Numbered from the stretch's first letter, positions 7,284-15,358 are shown. The stretch: 33,421 nt of DNA from JABCPE02 sp963530895 (GCA_963530895.1 CAUSFO010000013.1:1-33421); one strand, 5' to 3'. Made by a program: numbers and translations. Notes: generated by a model not told the origin, from the sequence alone.

Positions 7284-9275
7284 TTATTCTTGTAAAGCCT
7301 TGATTTCATCTCTCAGCCTTGCTGCCGTGATGAAGTTAAGATTTTTCGCTGCTGCTTCCATTTCTTTCTGTTTCTCGGCAATTATTTTTTCTATTTCCTC
7401 CGTGCTGTGCTTTTGCTTCTGTTCGGTAGCTTGTTTTAGGATTTCTTTTTGAGTGTATTTGGCATCTGGGAAATCTTTACTCCTACCGACTAATGTTTCG
7501 GAAATCTTCTTATTAAGAGCTTTTGGGACAATTCCGTGCTGTTCATTGTAATGAATTTGTTTTTCGCGGCGGTAGTTGGTTTCATCTATGGTTGCCTGCA
7601 TGGATTTGGTGATTTTGTCGGCATACATTATGGCTTTACCATTGATATTTCTCGCTGCTCGCCCAACAGTCTGAATCATGGAACGGCGGGAACGGAGCAT
7701 TCCTTCTTTGTCAGCATCCAAAATAGCAACCAACGAAACCTCTGGTAAATCAAGCCCTTCTCTGAGGAGATTGACCCCGACCAAAACATCAAACAAACCG
7801 ACGCGCAAATCCTGCATAATCTGGATACGCTCCAAAGTCTCTACATCCGAGTGGATATAACGAGTTCTAACTCCAAATTTTGTGAAATATTTGGTGAGTT
7901 CCTCCGCCATTTTTTTAGTTAAAGTCGTTACCAAAACCCGCTCATCTTCTTCGGCTCTTTTTTGGATTTCTTCCATCAGGTCATCTATTTGGTTTTCAGT
8001 CGGTCGCACTTCTATTATTGGGTCAAGAAGCCCTGTCGGACGGATAATCTGCTCGATGTATTCTCCGCCTGTTTTTTCCAGCTCATAGTCAGCAGGAGTG
8101 GCAGAAACATAAATCACCTGATTTTGCATTTCTTCAAATTCCTCAAATTTCAATGGTCGGTTGTCCATCGCTGCTGGAAGCCGGAAACCATATTCCACCA
8201 AAGCTTCTTTTCTGCTTCGGTCTCCACCATACATGGCGTGAATCTGCGGAATGGTAACATGGCTTTCATCAATGACCATCAGAAAATCCTTTGGAAAATA
8301 ATCCAAAAGGCAGAAAGGTCGTGTTCCTGGCGCTCTTCCATCGATATACCGAGAATAATTCTCAATCCCAGAGCAGTAGCCGAGTTCTTTTATCATTTCT
8401 AAATCCAGTTCGGTTCGCTCTTGTAATCGTTTGGCTTCTAATGGTTTGTCTATTTCTTTGAAGAAATCAACCTGCTTTACCAAATCATCTTGAATATTCC
8501 GAATAGCAGAGTTGAGCGTTTCTTTGGAAGTCGCAAAAAGATTGGCTGGATAGATATTAATCTTGTCAAAATTAGAAATAATATTCCCTGAAACAGGGTC
8601 AAAACTTTGTATTTTTTCTATTTCATCACCGAAAAACTGTATCCTCACCGCGCTGTCAGCATAGGCAGGGAAAACATCCACCACATCGCCTTTTACACGA
8701 AATGTCCCTCGTGAAAACTCGTTCAGCGTTCTGGAATAGAGCGCATTTACCAATTTATGAAGGAGCTGCGTTCGGGAAATTTTAGAATTAAGTTCTAGTT
8801 CTATCAAAGATTTATTGAATTCCGTAGGGTTTCCAATCCCATAAATACATGAAACAGAGGCTACTATCAGTACATCTCGCCTGCCAGAAAGCAGACTTGC
8901 CGTAGCAGAAAGCCTGAGTTTTTCTACTTCTTCATTGATACTCAAATCCTTTTCTATGTAAGTTCCCGTGCTGGCAATATACGCCTCGGGCTGGTAGTAG
9001 TCATAATAACTGACAAAATACTCTACCGCGTTCTCAGGGAAAAACTCTTTGAACTCCATAAAAAGCTGTGCAGCCAGAGTTTTATTATGAGCTAAAACTA
9101 GAGTGGGTCTTTGGATTTCATTGACCACATTAGCGATGGTAAAGGTCTTTCCAGAGCCTGTCACTCCGAGCAGAGTCTGGTATTTTTCGCCGTTTTCTAG
9201 ACCGTGGACTAGTTTTTTGATGGCTTGCGGTTGGTCGCCTGTGGGCTGGTATTCTGATTGGAGTTTGAAATTCAT
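7284..9275 (-). CDS. uvrB: UvrB, excinuclease ABC subunit B
   Basis: A 663-residue UvrB, the damage-verifying helicase subunit of nucleotide-excision repair. Walker A GVTGSGKT is at residues 37-44, and the beta-hairpin motif YYDYYQPEAY that clamps DNA is at about 90-99. The Walker-B-like VIDESH, the SATPADYE motif III region, the helicase block with LREGLDLPEV, and QTVGRAARN follow in order. The C-terminal UVR domain that binds UvrC (ITAARLRDEIKAL) is complete. The length is normal and nothing is missing. A -7 element at 9292-9299 gives it its own promoter. uvrA and uvrC are not in the window. Confidence 0.98.
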   Translation of the reverse strand: MNFKLQSEYQPTGDQPQAIKKLVHGLENGEKYQTLLGVTGSGKTFTIANVVNEIQRPTLVLAHNKTLAAQLFMEFKEFFPENAVEYFVSYYDYYQPEAYIASTGTYIEKDLSINEEVEKLRLSATASLLSGRRDVLIVASVSCIYGIGNPTEFNKSLIELELNSKISRTQLLHKLVNALYSRTLNEFSRGTFRVKGDVVDVFPAYADSAVRIQFFGDEIEKIQSFDPVSGNIISNFDKINIYPANLFATSKETLNSAIRNIQDDLVKQVDFFKEIDKPLEAKRLQERTELDLEMIKELGYCSGIENYSRYIDGRAPGTRPFCLLDYFPKDFLMVIDESHVTIPQIHAMYGGDRSRKEALVEYGFRLPAAMDNRPLKFEEFEEMQNQVIYVSATPADYELEKTGGEYIEQIIRPTGLLDPIIEVRPTENQIDDLMEEIQKRAEEDERVLVTTLTKKMAEELTKYFTKFGVRTRYIHSDVETLERIQIMQDLRVGLFDVLVGVNLLREGLDLPEVSLVAILDADKEGMLRSRRSMIQTVGRAARNINGKAIMYADKITKSMQATIDETNYRREKQIHYNEQHGIVPKALNKKISETLVGRSKDFPDAKYTQKEILKQATEQKQKHSTEEIEKIIAEKQKEMEAAAKNLNFITAARLRDEIKALQE

Positions 9276-9291
9276 TAAAACTTAATTTTTA

Positions 9292-9299
9292 CAAAAATA
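9292..9299 (-). promoter_or_regulatory. -7 promoter element of uvrB, TATTTTTG
   Basis: Exact TAnnTTTG on the minus strand, 16 bases upstream of the uvrB start. No LexA-like box is evident nearby. Confidence 0.6.
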
Positions 9300-9364
9300 C
9301 TTATTTTTTGATTTTGGGAAGAGTAGAGAGTTAATAATATATTAAAAAATGATGAAAGTCTTTT

Positions 9365-9390
9365 TTGTTACGAAAAAAATATTATATTTG
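9365..9390 (+). promoter_or_regulatory. Promoter of the PepSY-like lipoprotein gene
   Basis: TTG at 9365-9367 and TATATTTG at 9383-9390, 15 bases apart, followed by a 34-base A/T-rich leader before ATG 9425. Confidence 0.6.
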
Positions 9391-9424
9391 CATATATTAT
9401 TAATTATTTAAAATTTAGAACACA

Positions 9425-10048
9425 ATGAAAAAGACAGTTTTAGTTTTAGGTTGCTTATTAGCAATAGGATTTTCATCAGTATCTTGTAATAGAGATGATG
9501 GTTTGCCAGAAGCACAGGTGACACCGACGCCTCCAGCACCAACACCAACTCCTCCAGCACCAGTGCCAACACCGACTCCTCCGGCACCAGCGCCAGCACT
9601 ACAGAGATCAGATCTTCCTAAAAATGCAGATCACTTGATTGCATCAATGTTAGGAGAAAAAATTTATGATGCGACTTTCACTAATAAGAATGTTACAAAT
9701 CCTTTTAGTGCATCAGAGGTTTATACTGGAGCATTTGTTAAAACTATAACAAAAGCAACTACAGCAAATGCTGCTAATGGAGCTGTGTATGATGTAGTTT
9801 TATCAAATGGAATTGAACTTGGATTTAAAGAAGATGGTAAATGGGCATATGTTGATGGAAAAGGAGTTTTATTGAAAGAGTCAGCATGGAGCTACTTGCC
9901 ACTACCTGTTCAAACATCTGTTAGAAAAATCTCTTCAACAGCAATTACTGAAATTGCTAAAATGGAAGTATCAACTGCTGGTGTTTATACAATAACATTC
10001 AAAAATGGTGTTGCTAAGAAGTATAACGCAAATGGTACAGCTGCTTAA
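9425..10048 (+). CDS. PepSY-like lipoprotein with proline-rich linker
   Basis: A 207-residue predicted lipoprotein. Residues 1-20 form a signal peptide and VSC gives lipobox Cys21. Residues about 33-59 are a Thr/Pro/Ala linker made of repeated TPTPPAP units. The rest (about 60-205) resembles the secreted PepSY-like (DUF2874) domain of Bacteroidota: a first copy RSDLPKNADHLIASML with VVLSNGIELGFKEDGKWAYVDG, then a second copy LPLPVQTSVRK with YTITFKNGVAKKYNANG. That domain is often found in cell-surface or periplasmic proteins of unknown role. The proline linker would hold it away from the membrane. The gene stands alone, with its own promoter and terminator. The fold assignment is by pattern only. 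Confidence 0.78.
   Translation: MKKTVLVLGCLLAIGFSSVSCNRDDGLPEAQVTPTPPAPTPTPPAPVPTPTPPAPAPALQRSDLPKNADHLIASMLGEKIYDATFTNKNVTNPFSASEVYTGAFVKTITKATTANAANGAVYDVVLSNGIELGFKEDGKWAYVDGKGVLLKESAWSYLPLPVQTSVRKISSTAITEIAKMEVSTAGVYTITFKNGVAKKYNANGTAA
9521..9595 (+). repeat. In-gene tandem repeat coding for the proline-rich linker
   Basis: Three direct units beginning ACACC(G/A)AC(G/T)CCTCC(A/G)GCACCA lie end to end: 21 bases at 9521-9541, 27 at 9542-9568 and 27 at 9569-9595. All are multiples of three, so unit gain or loss would change linker length without a frameshift. Confidence 0.85.
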
Positions 10049-10072
10049 TTTTCGATAAAAGAAAATAATTAT

Positions 10073-10109
10073 AAAAAATCGTTTAGAGTTTATCTAAGCG
10101 ATTTTTTTA
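10073..10109 (+). terminator. Terminator of the PepSY-like lipoprotein gene
   Basis: AAAAAATCGTTTAGA pairs with TCTAAGCGATTTTTT (one G-U pair), followed by more T's. Confidence 0.8.
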
Positions 10110-10123
10110 TTTTAGTGCAAAAT

Positions 10124-10155
10124 AAAAATCCTCATAAGAATGAGGATTTTGTTTT
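10124..10155 (-). terminator. Terminator of ilvE (minus strand)
   Basis: A perfect hairpin AAAATCCTCAT, loop AAGA, ATGAGGATTTT. On the minus strand it is followed by a T-rich run, and it begins about 10 bases past the ilvE stop. Confidence 0.75.
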
Positions 10156-10164
10156 ATAATTTAA

Positions 10165-11226
10165 TTAGTATTTTTTCTCAACTAAAATTCTCCATCCAAA
10201 AGGATCTTCGGTTAGGTTGGTTTGTATGTTGATGAGGTCTCTTTTTAGAGTAAGAGCAAAACTTTCCTCCTCACTTAGTTTAGGTAGTTCAAGTCTTTCG
10301 TCATTGTAACCAATTGCTTCGAAAGAGCTGGTAACCACAGCAGTTCCTACACCCCATACTTCTTTAAGGGTTCCATTTCTATGAGCATTTACTACATCTT
10401 CCACAGCGATGTCGCCTACGACTACATTGATACCTCTTCTTTGTGCCAACTGGATGATGCTGTCTCTGGTAACCCCATCTAGGATTCTATCAGAAGTTTT
10501 CGGTGTATAGATAGTGTCACCTATTCTTACCATTACATTCATCGTTCCACTTTCCTCAAAGTATTTATGAGTAGCATCATCTGTCCAGATAATCTGCTGG
10601 TATCCTTCTTCGTTTGCTAATTGTGTAGGGTAGAATGCTCCAGCGTAGTTACCTGCTGCTTTAGCAAATCCAACTCCACCATTCGCCGCTCTAGAGTAGT
10701 AGTCAGAGATTTTCGCAGAAACAGGCGCTGTGTAGTAGCTTTTAGCAACGGTAGCCAAGATAGCAAACATATATTTGTTAGCTGGTCTAGCCATAAGAGC
10801 TTCTTCAGTAGCGAAGATTACAGGTCTAAGGTATAGTGAAAACCCTTCTCCAAAAGGCACCCAGTTTCTCTCTACATCTACTAGAGTTTTTAGCCCTTCC
10901 ATGAAAACTTCTTCTGGAATGGCAGGCATAGCAAGACGTTTAGTAGATTTGTTAATTCTTGCGAAGTTTTTCTCTGGACGGAATAAGAAAACATTGTCAT
11001 CTTTGTCCTTGTAGGCTTTCATTCCTTCGAAACAAGCCTGACCATAGTGTACTCCCATCATAGCAGGAGAAAACTCCATTTTTCCATATGGCATAAGTCT
11101 AGGCTCGCCCCATTTTCCGTTTTCGTATTCACAAACTATCATGTGGTCTGTAAAACCACTTCCGAAAGTTAAATTGTCCTTGTCAATAGTCTCTAAGCGA
11201 GATTTTTCTACTTTTTGAATAATCAT
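10165..11226 (-). CDS. ilvE: Branched-chain amino acid aminotransferase
   Basis: A 353-residue class IV PLP aminotransferase of the eukaryote-like (type II, about 350-residue) BCAT group. It moves the amino group between Leu/Ile/Val and 2-oxoglutarate, the last step of their synthesis and first of their breakdown. The PLP lysine is Lys189 in GFAKAAGNYAG. Other family marks are YGQACFEGMKAY near 61-72, FRPEKNFAR, LYLRPVIFAT at about 131-140, FEESGTMNV and the late GVTRDSI. The protein is full length. A -7 element TACCTTTG lies 27 bases upstream and a terminator follows, so it is monocistronic. Confidence 0.96.
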   Translation of the reverse strand: MIIQKVEKSRLETIDKDNLTFGSGFTDHMIVCEYENGKWGEPRLMPYGKMEFSPAMMGVHYGQACFEGMKAYKDKDDNVFLFRPEKNFARINKSTKRLAMPAIPEEVFMEGLKTLVDVERNWVPFGEGFSLYLRPVIFATEEALMARPANKYMFAILATVAKSYYTAPVSAKISDYYSRAANGGVGFAKAAGNYAGAFYPTQLANEEGYQQIIWTDDATHKYFEESGTMNVMVRIGDTIYTPKTSDRILDGVTRDSIIQLAQRRGINVVVGDIAVEDVVNAHRNGTLKEVWGVGTAVVTSSFEAIGYNDERLELPKLSEEESFALTLKRDLINIQTNLTEDPFGWRILVEKKY

Positions 11227-11253
11227 AGTAATAAAACTTTAATTGATGAACTA

Positions 11254-11261
11254 CAAAGGTA
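11254..11261 (-). promoter_or_regulatory. -7 promoter element of ilvE, TACCTTTG
   Basis: Exact TAnnTTTG on the minus strand, 27 bases upstream of the ilvE start. Confidence 0.6.
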
Positions 11262-11284
11262 ATCATTTATTTTAAAATAAGTTT

Positions 11285-11292
11285 TACTTTTG
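11285..11292 (+). promoter_or_regulatory. -7 promoter element of mnmD, TACTTTTG
   Basis: Exact TAnnTTTG only four bases upstream of ATG 11297. If used, the transcript would start at or within a few bases of the start codon. Confidence 0.55.
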
Positions 11293-11296
11293 CCCT

Positions 11297-11968
11297 ATGA
11301 AAAGAATCGTGAAAACCACAGGAGACAACAGCAGAACACTTTATATAGAAGAGCTGGACGAGTGCTATCACTCGCATCATGGAGCATTGCAGGAAGCGGA
11401 GCATGTTTTCATAAAAAATGGTTTAGAAAAACTAGATAAAAAAGAAATCAATATTCTGGAAATGGGTTTTGGGACGGGATTGAATATCTTGGTGACGATA
11501 CAGAAATTCCTTCAATCAGCAGATTTAAAAATCAATTATTATTCATTGGAGAAATATCCCATTAGTCAAGAAGAAGCCCAAAATCTAGATTATGGGAAAT
11601 TGTTTGAAAATCCAGTGATAAAGGAAGCTTATACGGAAATTCATAGCTGTGAATGGGAAAAGCTGGTGGAGATTCAGCCTAATTTCTTTTTGAAAAAGAT
11701 AAAAACCGATTTTTTTGAATTGGAAAAAATAGAACTTCCAGAGATAGATTTGGTGTATTATGATTGTTTCGGAGCGAGGGTTCAGCCAGATTTATGGGAA
11801 AAGCCTTTGTTTGAATTAGTCAAAACTAAAATGAAAAAAGGAGGACTTTTGACAACATATTCTTCCAAAGGAAGTGTCAGAAGGGCTTTGCAAGAGTTGG
11901 GCTTTGAGGTTCAAAAATTAGAAGGGCCAAAAGGAAAACGCGAAATGCTCAATGCTATTTTATTATAA
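11297..11968 (+). CDS. mnmD: tRNA 5-methylaminomethyl-2-thiouridine methyltransferase, stand-alone (MnmD)
   Basis: A 223-residue SAM-dependent methyltransferase matching the N-terminal half of E. coli MnmC. It would methylate the aminomethyl group on U34 of tRNAs to complete mnm5(s2)U at the wobble base. Visible marks are YHSHHGALQEAEHVF near the N-terminus, the SAM-binding motif LEMGFGTGLN at about 54-63, and the catalytic-region YYDCFGARVQPDLW at about 155-168. The FAD-dependent oxidoreductase half of bifunctional MnmC is absent, as in the separate MnmD proteins known from Gram-positives and plants. The only plausible start is ATG 11297, directly after a -7 element, so the message may be leaderless. 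Confidence 0.88.
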   Translation: MKRIVKTTGDNSRTLYIEELDECYHSHHGALQEAEHVFIKNGLEKLDKKEINILEMGFGTGLNILVTIQKFLQSADLKINYYSLEKYPISQEEAQNLDYGKLFENPVIKEAYTEIHSCEWEKLVEIQPNFFLKKIKTDFFELEKIELPEIDLVYYDCFGARVQPDLWEKPLFELVKTKMKKGGLLTTYSSKGSVRRALQELGFEVQKLEGPKGKREMLNAILL

Positions 11969-11971
11969 AAC

Positions 11972-12003
11972 AAAATCCCTTAGATTTTTCTAAGGGATTG
12001 TTT
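11972..12003 (+). terminator. Bidirectional terminator between mnmD and the small OMP gene
   Basis: AATCCCTTAGA, loop TTTT, TCTAAGGGATT: an 11-bp perfect stem with A's before and GTTT after. It lies between convergent genes. Confidence 0.85.
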
Positions 12004-12017
12004 ATCATTTCAAATTT

Positions 12018-12497
12018 TTAGAAAGTAACTCTCATACCAAGTCCGAATCTTGCTGCATCAAAATCAGAGTTTCCTGTGTAGAACCAAATTCTAGGTCTCC
12101 AGTCGAAAAATATCCCTAGTGGAGCTCCTGGAATCTTGAAATCTATACCAGCAACAGGCGCAAGAGAGAATATAGTGTTCCCCCCTCCTTTAGGGAAAGA
12201 AATACCAGGGCCCATACCAATATACCAAGCTAATCCTCTTGCAGTACCTCCAAATTGTTGCTCATAATGATACATAAAGCTAAGGTGAGTAGCACCTCTT
12301 CCAAATAATACTGCAAATTCTCCTGCATGATTTGAAGCAAAGAAATGCTTAACATGAGGACCAACTACAGTTCCATCTCCTACATCAGCAAGAATACCAA
12401 TTCCTGTGTTATAGGTTGAACCTCTCTGTGCATTCATTTTTGATAATCCAAAAGAAAGCACCATCAAAATGCTTAATAATTTTACTACCTTTTTCAT
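12018..12497 (-). CDS. Small outer-membrane beta-barrel protein
   Basis: A 159-residue exported protein. Residues 1-23 form a signal peptide (MKKVVKLLSILMVLSFGLSKMNAQ). The rest alternates polar and hydrophobic residues with many Gly and aromatics, such as LAWYIGMGPGISF, LGIFFDWRPRIWFY and the terminal FGLGMRVTF. The last residue is Phe, the usual signal for outer-membrane barrel insertion. At about 135 mature residues it would be a small, roughly six- to eight-stranded barrel. No specific family or ligand can be named. Its promoter (TAAGTTTG with a TTG 21 bases upstream) faces away from the neighbouring GAF-domain gene. Confidence 0.75.
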   Translation of the reverse strand: MKKVVKLLSILMVLSFGLSKMNAQRGSTYNTGIGILADVGDGTVVGPHVKHFFASNHAGEFAVLFGRGATHLSFMYHYEQQFGGTARGLAWYIGMGPGISFPKGGGNTIFSLAPVAGIDFKIPGAPLGIFFDWRPRIWFYTGNSDFDAARFGLGMRVTF

Positions 12498-12516
12498 AAT
12501 TAGAAATTTAATTTTT

Positions 12517-12524
12517 CAAACTTA
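12517..12524 (-). promoter_or_regulatory. -7 promoter element of the small OMP gene, TAAGTTTG
   Basis: Exact TAnnTTTG on the minus strand, 19 bases upstream of the start. A TTG lies 21 bases further upstream as the -33 element. Confidence 0.65.
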
Positions 12525-12577
12525 CTAATAATTAACGAGAAAAGACAAAGTTTATTTCATTTTTGTAAAAAAATCCC

Positions 12578-12585
12578 TAATTTTG
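12578..12585 (+). promoter_or_regulatory. Candidate -7 element of the fRMsr gene, TAATTTTG
   Basis: Matches TAnnTTTG, 36 bases upstream of ATG 12622. A TTG at 12563 is only 12 bases away, too close for a standard -33. Confidence 0.45.
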
Positions 12586-12621
12586 GGGAGATTTTTAGTG
12601 TGTGATTTATAACTTATAATT

Positions 12622-13107
12622 ATGGCAGAAAATTTATTTATCCCAGAAAATGGAACAAAAATAGAAAAATATGAAGTGCTATTGCCTCAGCTAGAAGTTC
12701 TTGTAGAGGGTGAAACAGATTTGATGGCTAATTTAGCCAATATTTCTTCGGCGCTGCATCAGGTTTTTTCTTGGTGGTGGGTAGGATTTTATTGGATAAA
12801 AAATGAAGAATTGGTTTTGGCTCCATTTCAAGGGCCGATAGCTTGTACTAGAATAAAGTTTGGCAAGGGCGTTTGTGGAACGGCTTGGAAGGAGAAAAAA
12901 TCTCAGTTGGTTCCCAATGTGGAAAAATTCCCTGGACATATCGCTTGTAGTTCTGCTACCAAATCAGAAATCGTAGTTCCTGTTTTTGATAAGAATAGGA
13001 AAGTCGTAGGCGTTCTCGATGTGGATAGTGAGCAGTATGGAACCCTAGACGAAACGGATGTATTTTATTTAGAAAAGGTAGCAGAGATAGTTTCTGCGAA
13101 AATTTAA
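12622..13107 (+). CDS. msrC: Free methionine-(R)-sulfoxide reductase (GAF domain)
   Basis: A 161-residue single GAF-domain protein of the fRMsr (YebR/MsrC) family, which reduces free L-methionine-(R)-sulfoxide with thioredoxin-type electrons in the cytosol. The three conserved cysteines are present at Cys75 (GPIACTRI), Cys85 (GKGVCGTAW) and Cys109 (GHIACSS), spaced like Cys84, Cys94 and Cys118 of the E. coli enzyme. The family motifs WWWVGFYW, SEIVVPVF and GVLDVDSEQYG are also there. These cysteines separate it from signalling GAF domains, so the enzyme call is good. It is divergent from the small OMP gene and convergent with the DUF4294 gene. Confidence 0.92.
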   Translation: MAENLFIPENGTKIEKYEVLLPQLEVLVEGETDLMANLANISSALHQVFSWWWVGFYWIKNEELVLAPFQGPIACTRIKFGKGVCGTAWKEKKSQLVPNVEKFPGHIACSSATKSEIVVPVFDKNRKVVGVLDVDSEQYGTLDETDVFYLEKVAEIVSAKI

Positions 13108-13122
13108 ACACAAGTTTAAACT

Positions 13123-13803
13123 TTATTCTTTTTCTTTAATAGTGAATTTCTCGTAGCCTGCGTAGGGTTTTAGGTGCCCCTGCTGCCAGTTGGAAATTAG
13201 TAGGCTTTCTAGATATTCATCATCTCTGTATTTGTGTGGGTTGTATTCCTTTTTAAGGTCTATATCAGCCACATTTCCTTTTACATTCCATAGAAAAGCA
13301 TTAAAACCGCCTTTGAGTTCTTTTATCAGCTCATAGACTGTTTTTCCTGTGGAGCGGTTCATGAGTTTTGCGAAAATCTGCCCTTCGGAGGTGGTCAAAT
13401 CCCTTAATTTGGTTTCGTATTGCGAAGCCAGTTCTTTTTGTTTTTCTCTTATATGTTTTCTTTTTTCTCCTCCTTTCATATCTTGTATATCGGCCTGCAA
13501 ACTGCGGTATTGTTCTAATGCAGTGAGGAATAGAGGATACACACGAGAGAGTTTTTTGTTAAGGAAAAAGTAATAATTTCGGTCAAGCTGGTTGTTAAAT
13601 TTTGGTTTTGAGCTAAGGTATAGTTCATCCATAATGACTATTCGTTCTCCATCGATTTCATAAACTTTGGCTTTCAGAACATTGTCATAATAATATTCTT
13701 TTCCATGTTCATCTATTAACATTTCTGTATTGGGTTTCTCCTGAGCATTTAGAATAAGCCCGAAACAAATAAAAAATAAATAGTGTAGTTTATAAAAAAT
13801 CAT
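13123..13803 (-). CDS. DUF4294-family secreted protein
   Basis: A 226-residue protein of the Bacteroidota family DUF4294. ATG 13803 is preferred: it gives MIFYKLHYLFFICFGLILNAQ, a signal peptide ending in A-Q. The longer frame (to 13920) would overlap the M42 gene and put 39 residues before the signal. Family marks are the opening KVYEIDGERIVIMDELYL, the RNYYFFLNKKLSRVYPLF block, and a charged helical middle (GGEKRKHIREKQKELASQYETK) that may form a coiled coil. The function of DUF4294 is not known to me; the signal points to the periplasm. It shares a 52-base divergent region with the M42 peptidase gene. Confidence 0.8.
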   Translation of the reverse strand: MIFYKLHYLFFICFGLILNAQEKPNTEMLIDEHGKEYYYDNVLKAKVYEIDGERIVIMDELYLSSKPKFNNQLDRNYYFFLNKKLSRVYPLFLTALEQYRSLQADIQDMKGGEKRKHIREKQKELASQYETKLRDLTTSEGQIFAKLMNRSTGKTVYELIKELKGGFNAFLWNVKGNVADIDLKKEYNPHKYRDDEYLESLLISNWQQGHLKPYAGYEKFTIKEKE

Positions 13804-13855
13804 TACTTTTACATCAATTTTTAATTTATTCAACAATACAAAAATCATTCCTTTT

Positions 13856-14932
13856 ATGGCTAAATTTAAAAAAGAATCGTTAGAATTTTTAGAAAAATAT
13901 TTAAATACTGCTTCTCCCACAGGGTTTGAGCAAAACGGGCAGCAACTTTGGTGTGACTATATCAGCCCTTTTGTGGATAAAGTGGAGGTGGATTATTACG
14001 GAACAGCTTACGGAATTATCAATCCCAAGGCTGAGTTCAAAGTCGTGATAGAAGCCCATGCCGATGAAATCTCTTGGTATGTGAACTATATCACGGATGA
14101 TGGATTGATTTATGTTATTAGAAATGGTGGTTCAGACCAAGTCATTGCTCCATCTAAAGTGGTAAACATTCATGGTAAAAAAGGCGTAGTGAAGGGAGTT
14201 TTCGGCTGGCCTGCTATTCATACGAGAGCCAATCAGAACGAGCCAACACCGAAATTGGACAATATTTTCATTGACTGCGGTGCGACTACCAAGGAGGAAG
14301 TGGAAGAACTGGGCATCCATGTAGGCTGTATGATTACTTATCCAGATGAGTTTTTTGAGCTGAATGACAGATATTTTGTTTGTAGAGCGTTGGACAATAG
14401 AATGGGAGGTTTCATGATTGCTGAGGTGGCTCGTATGCTGAAAGAAAACAAGAAAAAACTGCCGTTTGGGCTTTATATTACCAATTCTGTTCAGGAGGAA
14501 ATCGGGCTTCGCGGAGCAGAAATGATAGCAGAGCGCATAAAACCAAATATCGCGATAGTTACGGATGTTACCCATGACACTACCACTCCGATGATAGAGA
14601 AAAAGAAGGAGGGCGACCAAAAATGTGGAGCAGGGCCTGTAATAGCCTATGCACCAGCAGTGCATCACAAAGTGAGAGATTTGATAATAGAAACTGCCGA
14701 GAGAAATAATATTCCATTCCAAAGAGCAGCCTGCAGTAGGGCTACAGGAACGGATACAGACGCCTTTGCTTATTCTAATGGAGGGATTCCATCGGCACTG
14801 ATTTCCTTGCCGCTCAGATATATGCATACGACGGTAGAAATGGTGGATAAGAAAGATGTAAGCGATATTATAAAATTGATTTACAATACTTTATTACAAA
14901 TTAAACCTAAAATAGACCTAAAATATTTTTAG
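13856..14932 (+). CDS. M42-family glutamyl aminopeptidase / deblocking aminopeptidase
   Basis: A 358-residue metallopeptidase of family M42 (often labelled endoglucanase M by old error). The dinuclear metal site is intact by motif: His68 with Asp70 (EAHAD), Asp180 (RALDNR), the Glu214-Glu215 pair (VQEEIG), Asp237 (VTDVTH) and His324 (YMHTTVE). These enzymes form large cytosolic complexes that trim N-terminal residues from peptides. The next gene, a MerR-type regulator, starts 16 bases downstream, and a POT di/tripeptide transporter follows, suggesting a peptide-use cluster. No clean -7 element was seen; TACTTTTA at 13805-13812 is the nearest. Substrate preference cannot be read from sequence. 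Confidence 0.92.
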   Translation: MAKFKKESLEFLEKYLNTASPTGFEQNGQQLWCDYISPFVDKVEVDYYGTAYGIINPKAEFKVVIEAHADEISWYVNYITDDGLIYVIRNGGSDQVIAPSKVVNIHGKKGVVKGVFGWPAIHTRANQNEPTPKLDNIFIDCGATTKEEVEELGIHVGCMITYPDEFFELNDRYFVCRALDNRMGGFMIAEVARMLKENKKKLPFGLYITNSVQEEIGLRGAEMIAERIKPNIAIVTDVTHDTTTPMIEKKKEGDQKCGAGPVIAYAPAVHHKVRDLIIETAERNNIPFQRAACSRATGTDTDAFAYSNGGIPSALISLPLRYMHTTVEMVDKKDVSDIIKLIYNTLLQIKPKIDLKYF

Positions 14933-14948
14933 TAAAAATTAGAAAATT

Positions 14949-15287
14949 ATGAAAATTAATCTTCCAGATAAACTGTACTATTCCATTGGAGAGGTGGCAT
15001 TGGCTTTCGGGGTCAATGCATCACTGCTCCGCTATTGGGAGAAAGAATTTCCTATTCTCAATCCTAAAAAGAATAAGAAAGGAACCCGCTATTTCACGCC
15101 GGAGGACATTAAAAACTTGAAGATTATTTATCATTTGGTCAAGGAAAAAGGCTACACGCTGGATGGAGCCCGTATTGCGCTGGTAACCAATGATAAAATA
15201 GAGGAAAGTGTAAATATCATAGAACGGCTTGAATTTGTTAAAAGTGAACTAAATAAGCTAAAAAATTCACTAATTGACAAAGAATAG
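14949..15287 (+). CDS. Small MerR-family transcriptional regulator
   Basis: A 112-residue DNA-binding protein. The MerR winged helix-turn-helix spans about 9-80: YYSIGEVALAFGVNASLLRYWEKEF, then the wing GTRYFTPEDIKNLKIIYHLV and the helix KGYTLDGARIAL. The C-terminal 30 residues are a Glu/Lys/Leu helix fit for a dimerising coiled coil. No effector-binding domain or metal-binding Cys follows, so its signal, if any, is unknown. It starts 16 bases after the M42 peptidase stop and is likely co-transcribed with it. It precedes the POT transporter gene, which has its own promoter and could be a target; that is inference. Confidence 0.88.
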   Translation: MKINLPDKLYYSIGEVALAFGVNASLLRYWEKEFPILNPKKNKKGTRYFTPEDIKNLKIIYHLVKEKGYTLDGARIALVTNDKIEESVNIIERLEFVKSELNKLKNSLIDKE

Positions 15288-15298
15288 GTATAAATATA

Positions 15299-15330
15299 TT
15301 GTTTAATTCTAAAAAATAGTTTTATATTTG
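15299..15330 (+). promoter_or_regulatory. Promoter of the POT transporter gene
   Basis: TTG at 15299-15301 and TATATTTG at 15323-15330, 21 bases apart, followed by a 28-base leader to ATG 15359. Confidence 0.65.
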
Positions 15331-15358
15331 CTATCCAAAAAAAATATAATAAATCATT

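Noticed and set aside
13108..13125. AAGTTTAAACTT palindrome between the fRMsr and DUF4294 genes
   Set aside because: Short, A/T-only stem without loop room and overlapping a stop codon; too weak to call a terminator.
14132..14827. 231-residue antisense frame inside the M42 peptidase gene
   Set aside because: Opposite strand of an intact enzyme gene with catalytic motifs; translation is Cys/His/Ser-rich noise.
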